Positions 32,362 to 32,555 of a stretch of DNA of 32,555 bases are shown piece by piece. The stretch is from contig NZ_JACKZS010000078.1 of NCBI RefSeq assembly GCF_014222285.1, positions 1 to 32,555 on the forward strand. The letters run 5' to 3'. Numbering within the stretch: the first letter of the stretch is position 1; the number at the start of each line of letters is the position of its first letter. The notes under the pieces are model-generated. The model made no database searches and had not been told where the DNA came from. It saw only the letters and a list, made by a program, of their open reading frames with translations. The translations under genes and the position numbers were made by a program. This DNA comes from Nostoc sp. UCD121. GTDB taxonomy: Bacteria > Cyanobacteriota > Cyanobacteriia > Cyanobacteriales > Nostocaceae.

Positions 32362-32532
32362 ACAGGTGTAGGTTTTTTATTTGTACATGAGTGGGGACTC
32401 TCAAACAGAGTTCTAAACGTGGTTCAAATAACAAAATTTCGTTCTTGGGTGGGAAATCAAAAATTAAAATTTGAGTTCTCAACCAACGGAAAAACCCTAT
32501 TTCAGCCACATTTGTTAAATACCTACACCTGT
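32362..32532. mobile_element. MITE-like element, 171 bp with 12-bp terminal inverted repeats
   Basis: ACAGGTGTAGGT (32362-32373) and ACCTACACCTGT (32521-32532) are perfect inverted repeats. The interior is AT-rich and codes for nothing. The element lies inside CCCTTGC heptamers, which occur on both sides (32344-32359 and about 32537-32555), so it appears to have entered an STRR array. No clear target duplication can be read. A transposase of matching end sequence is not in this window. Confidence 0.7.
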
Positions 32533-32555
32533 GAGTTGCCCCTTGCCCCTTGCCC

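Overview
The window looks like chromosomal DNA from a filamentous, Nostoc/Anabaena-like cyanobacterium. Four things point that way. The RNA polymerase beta-prime subunit is split into rpoC1 (gamma) and rpoC2. Thylakoid small-subunit genes (petG, psbY) and a cytochrome cM-like gene are present. The HIP1 octamer GCGATCGC recurs (for example at 4189-4196). Most spacers carry short tandem heptamer repeats (STRR) of the kind known from heterocystous cyanobacteria.

Layout. Positions 1-2902 (minus strand) hold a gene remnant, a Uma2-family nuclease-like gene, a universal stress protein and hisD. A long divergent spacer follows. Positions 3650-15292 (plus strand) hold the conserved rpsT - tatD - rpoB - rpoC1 - rpoC2 cluster, closed by a strong bidirectional terminator. 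Positions 15439-18195 (minus strand) hold a second Uma2 gene, a DUF3370 gene and a decayed peptidase C15-like pseudogene. Positions 18255-19543 (plus strand) hold hisH and rsmD. Then come divergent petG (minus) and cytM-like cytochrome (plus). Positions 20603-22710 (minus strand) hold an amidase gene followed 2 nt later by a Crp/Fnr-type regulator. A plus-strand membrane-anchored hypothetical protein follows. Positions 24496-31099 (minus strand) hold an SH3-like secreted protein, map, a cupredoxin-like protein, a double-domain M16 peptidase, a VOC-family protein and a TIGR02652-like protein. The end holds a gamma-carbonic-anhydrase-like gene and psbY on the plus strand, then a small MITE-like element.

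Function. The window is mostly core housekeeping: transcription (rpoB/C1/C2), translation and protein maturation (rpsT, rsmD, map), histidine synthesis (hisD and hisH, not adjacent) and photosynthetic electron transport (petG, psbY, cytochrome). I found no defence island, CRISPR array, prophage or biosynthetic cluster, and no convincing new multi-gene system. The interesting material is in the spacers: an upstream ORF in frame with rpoB, long stem-loops inside the RNA polymerase operon, start codons embedded in heptamer repeats, a repeat apparently translated inside a peptidase gene, a 40-bp inverted repeat flanking psbY, two MITE-like elements, and a readable pseudogene upstream of DUF3370.
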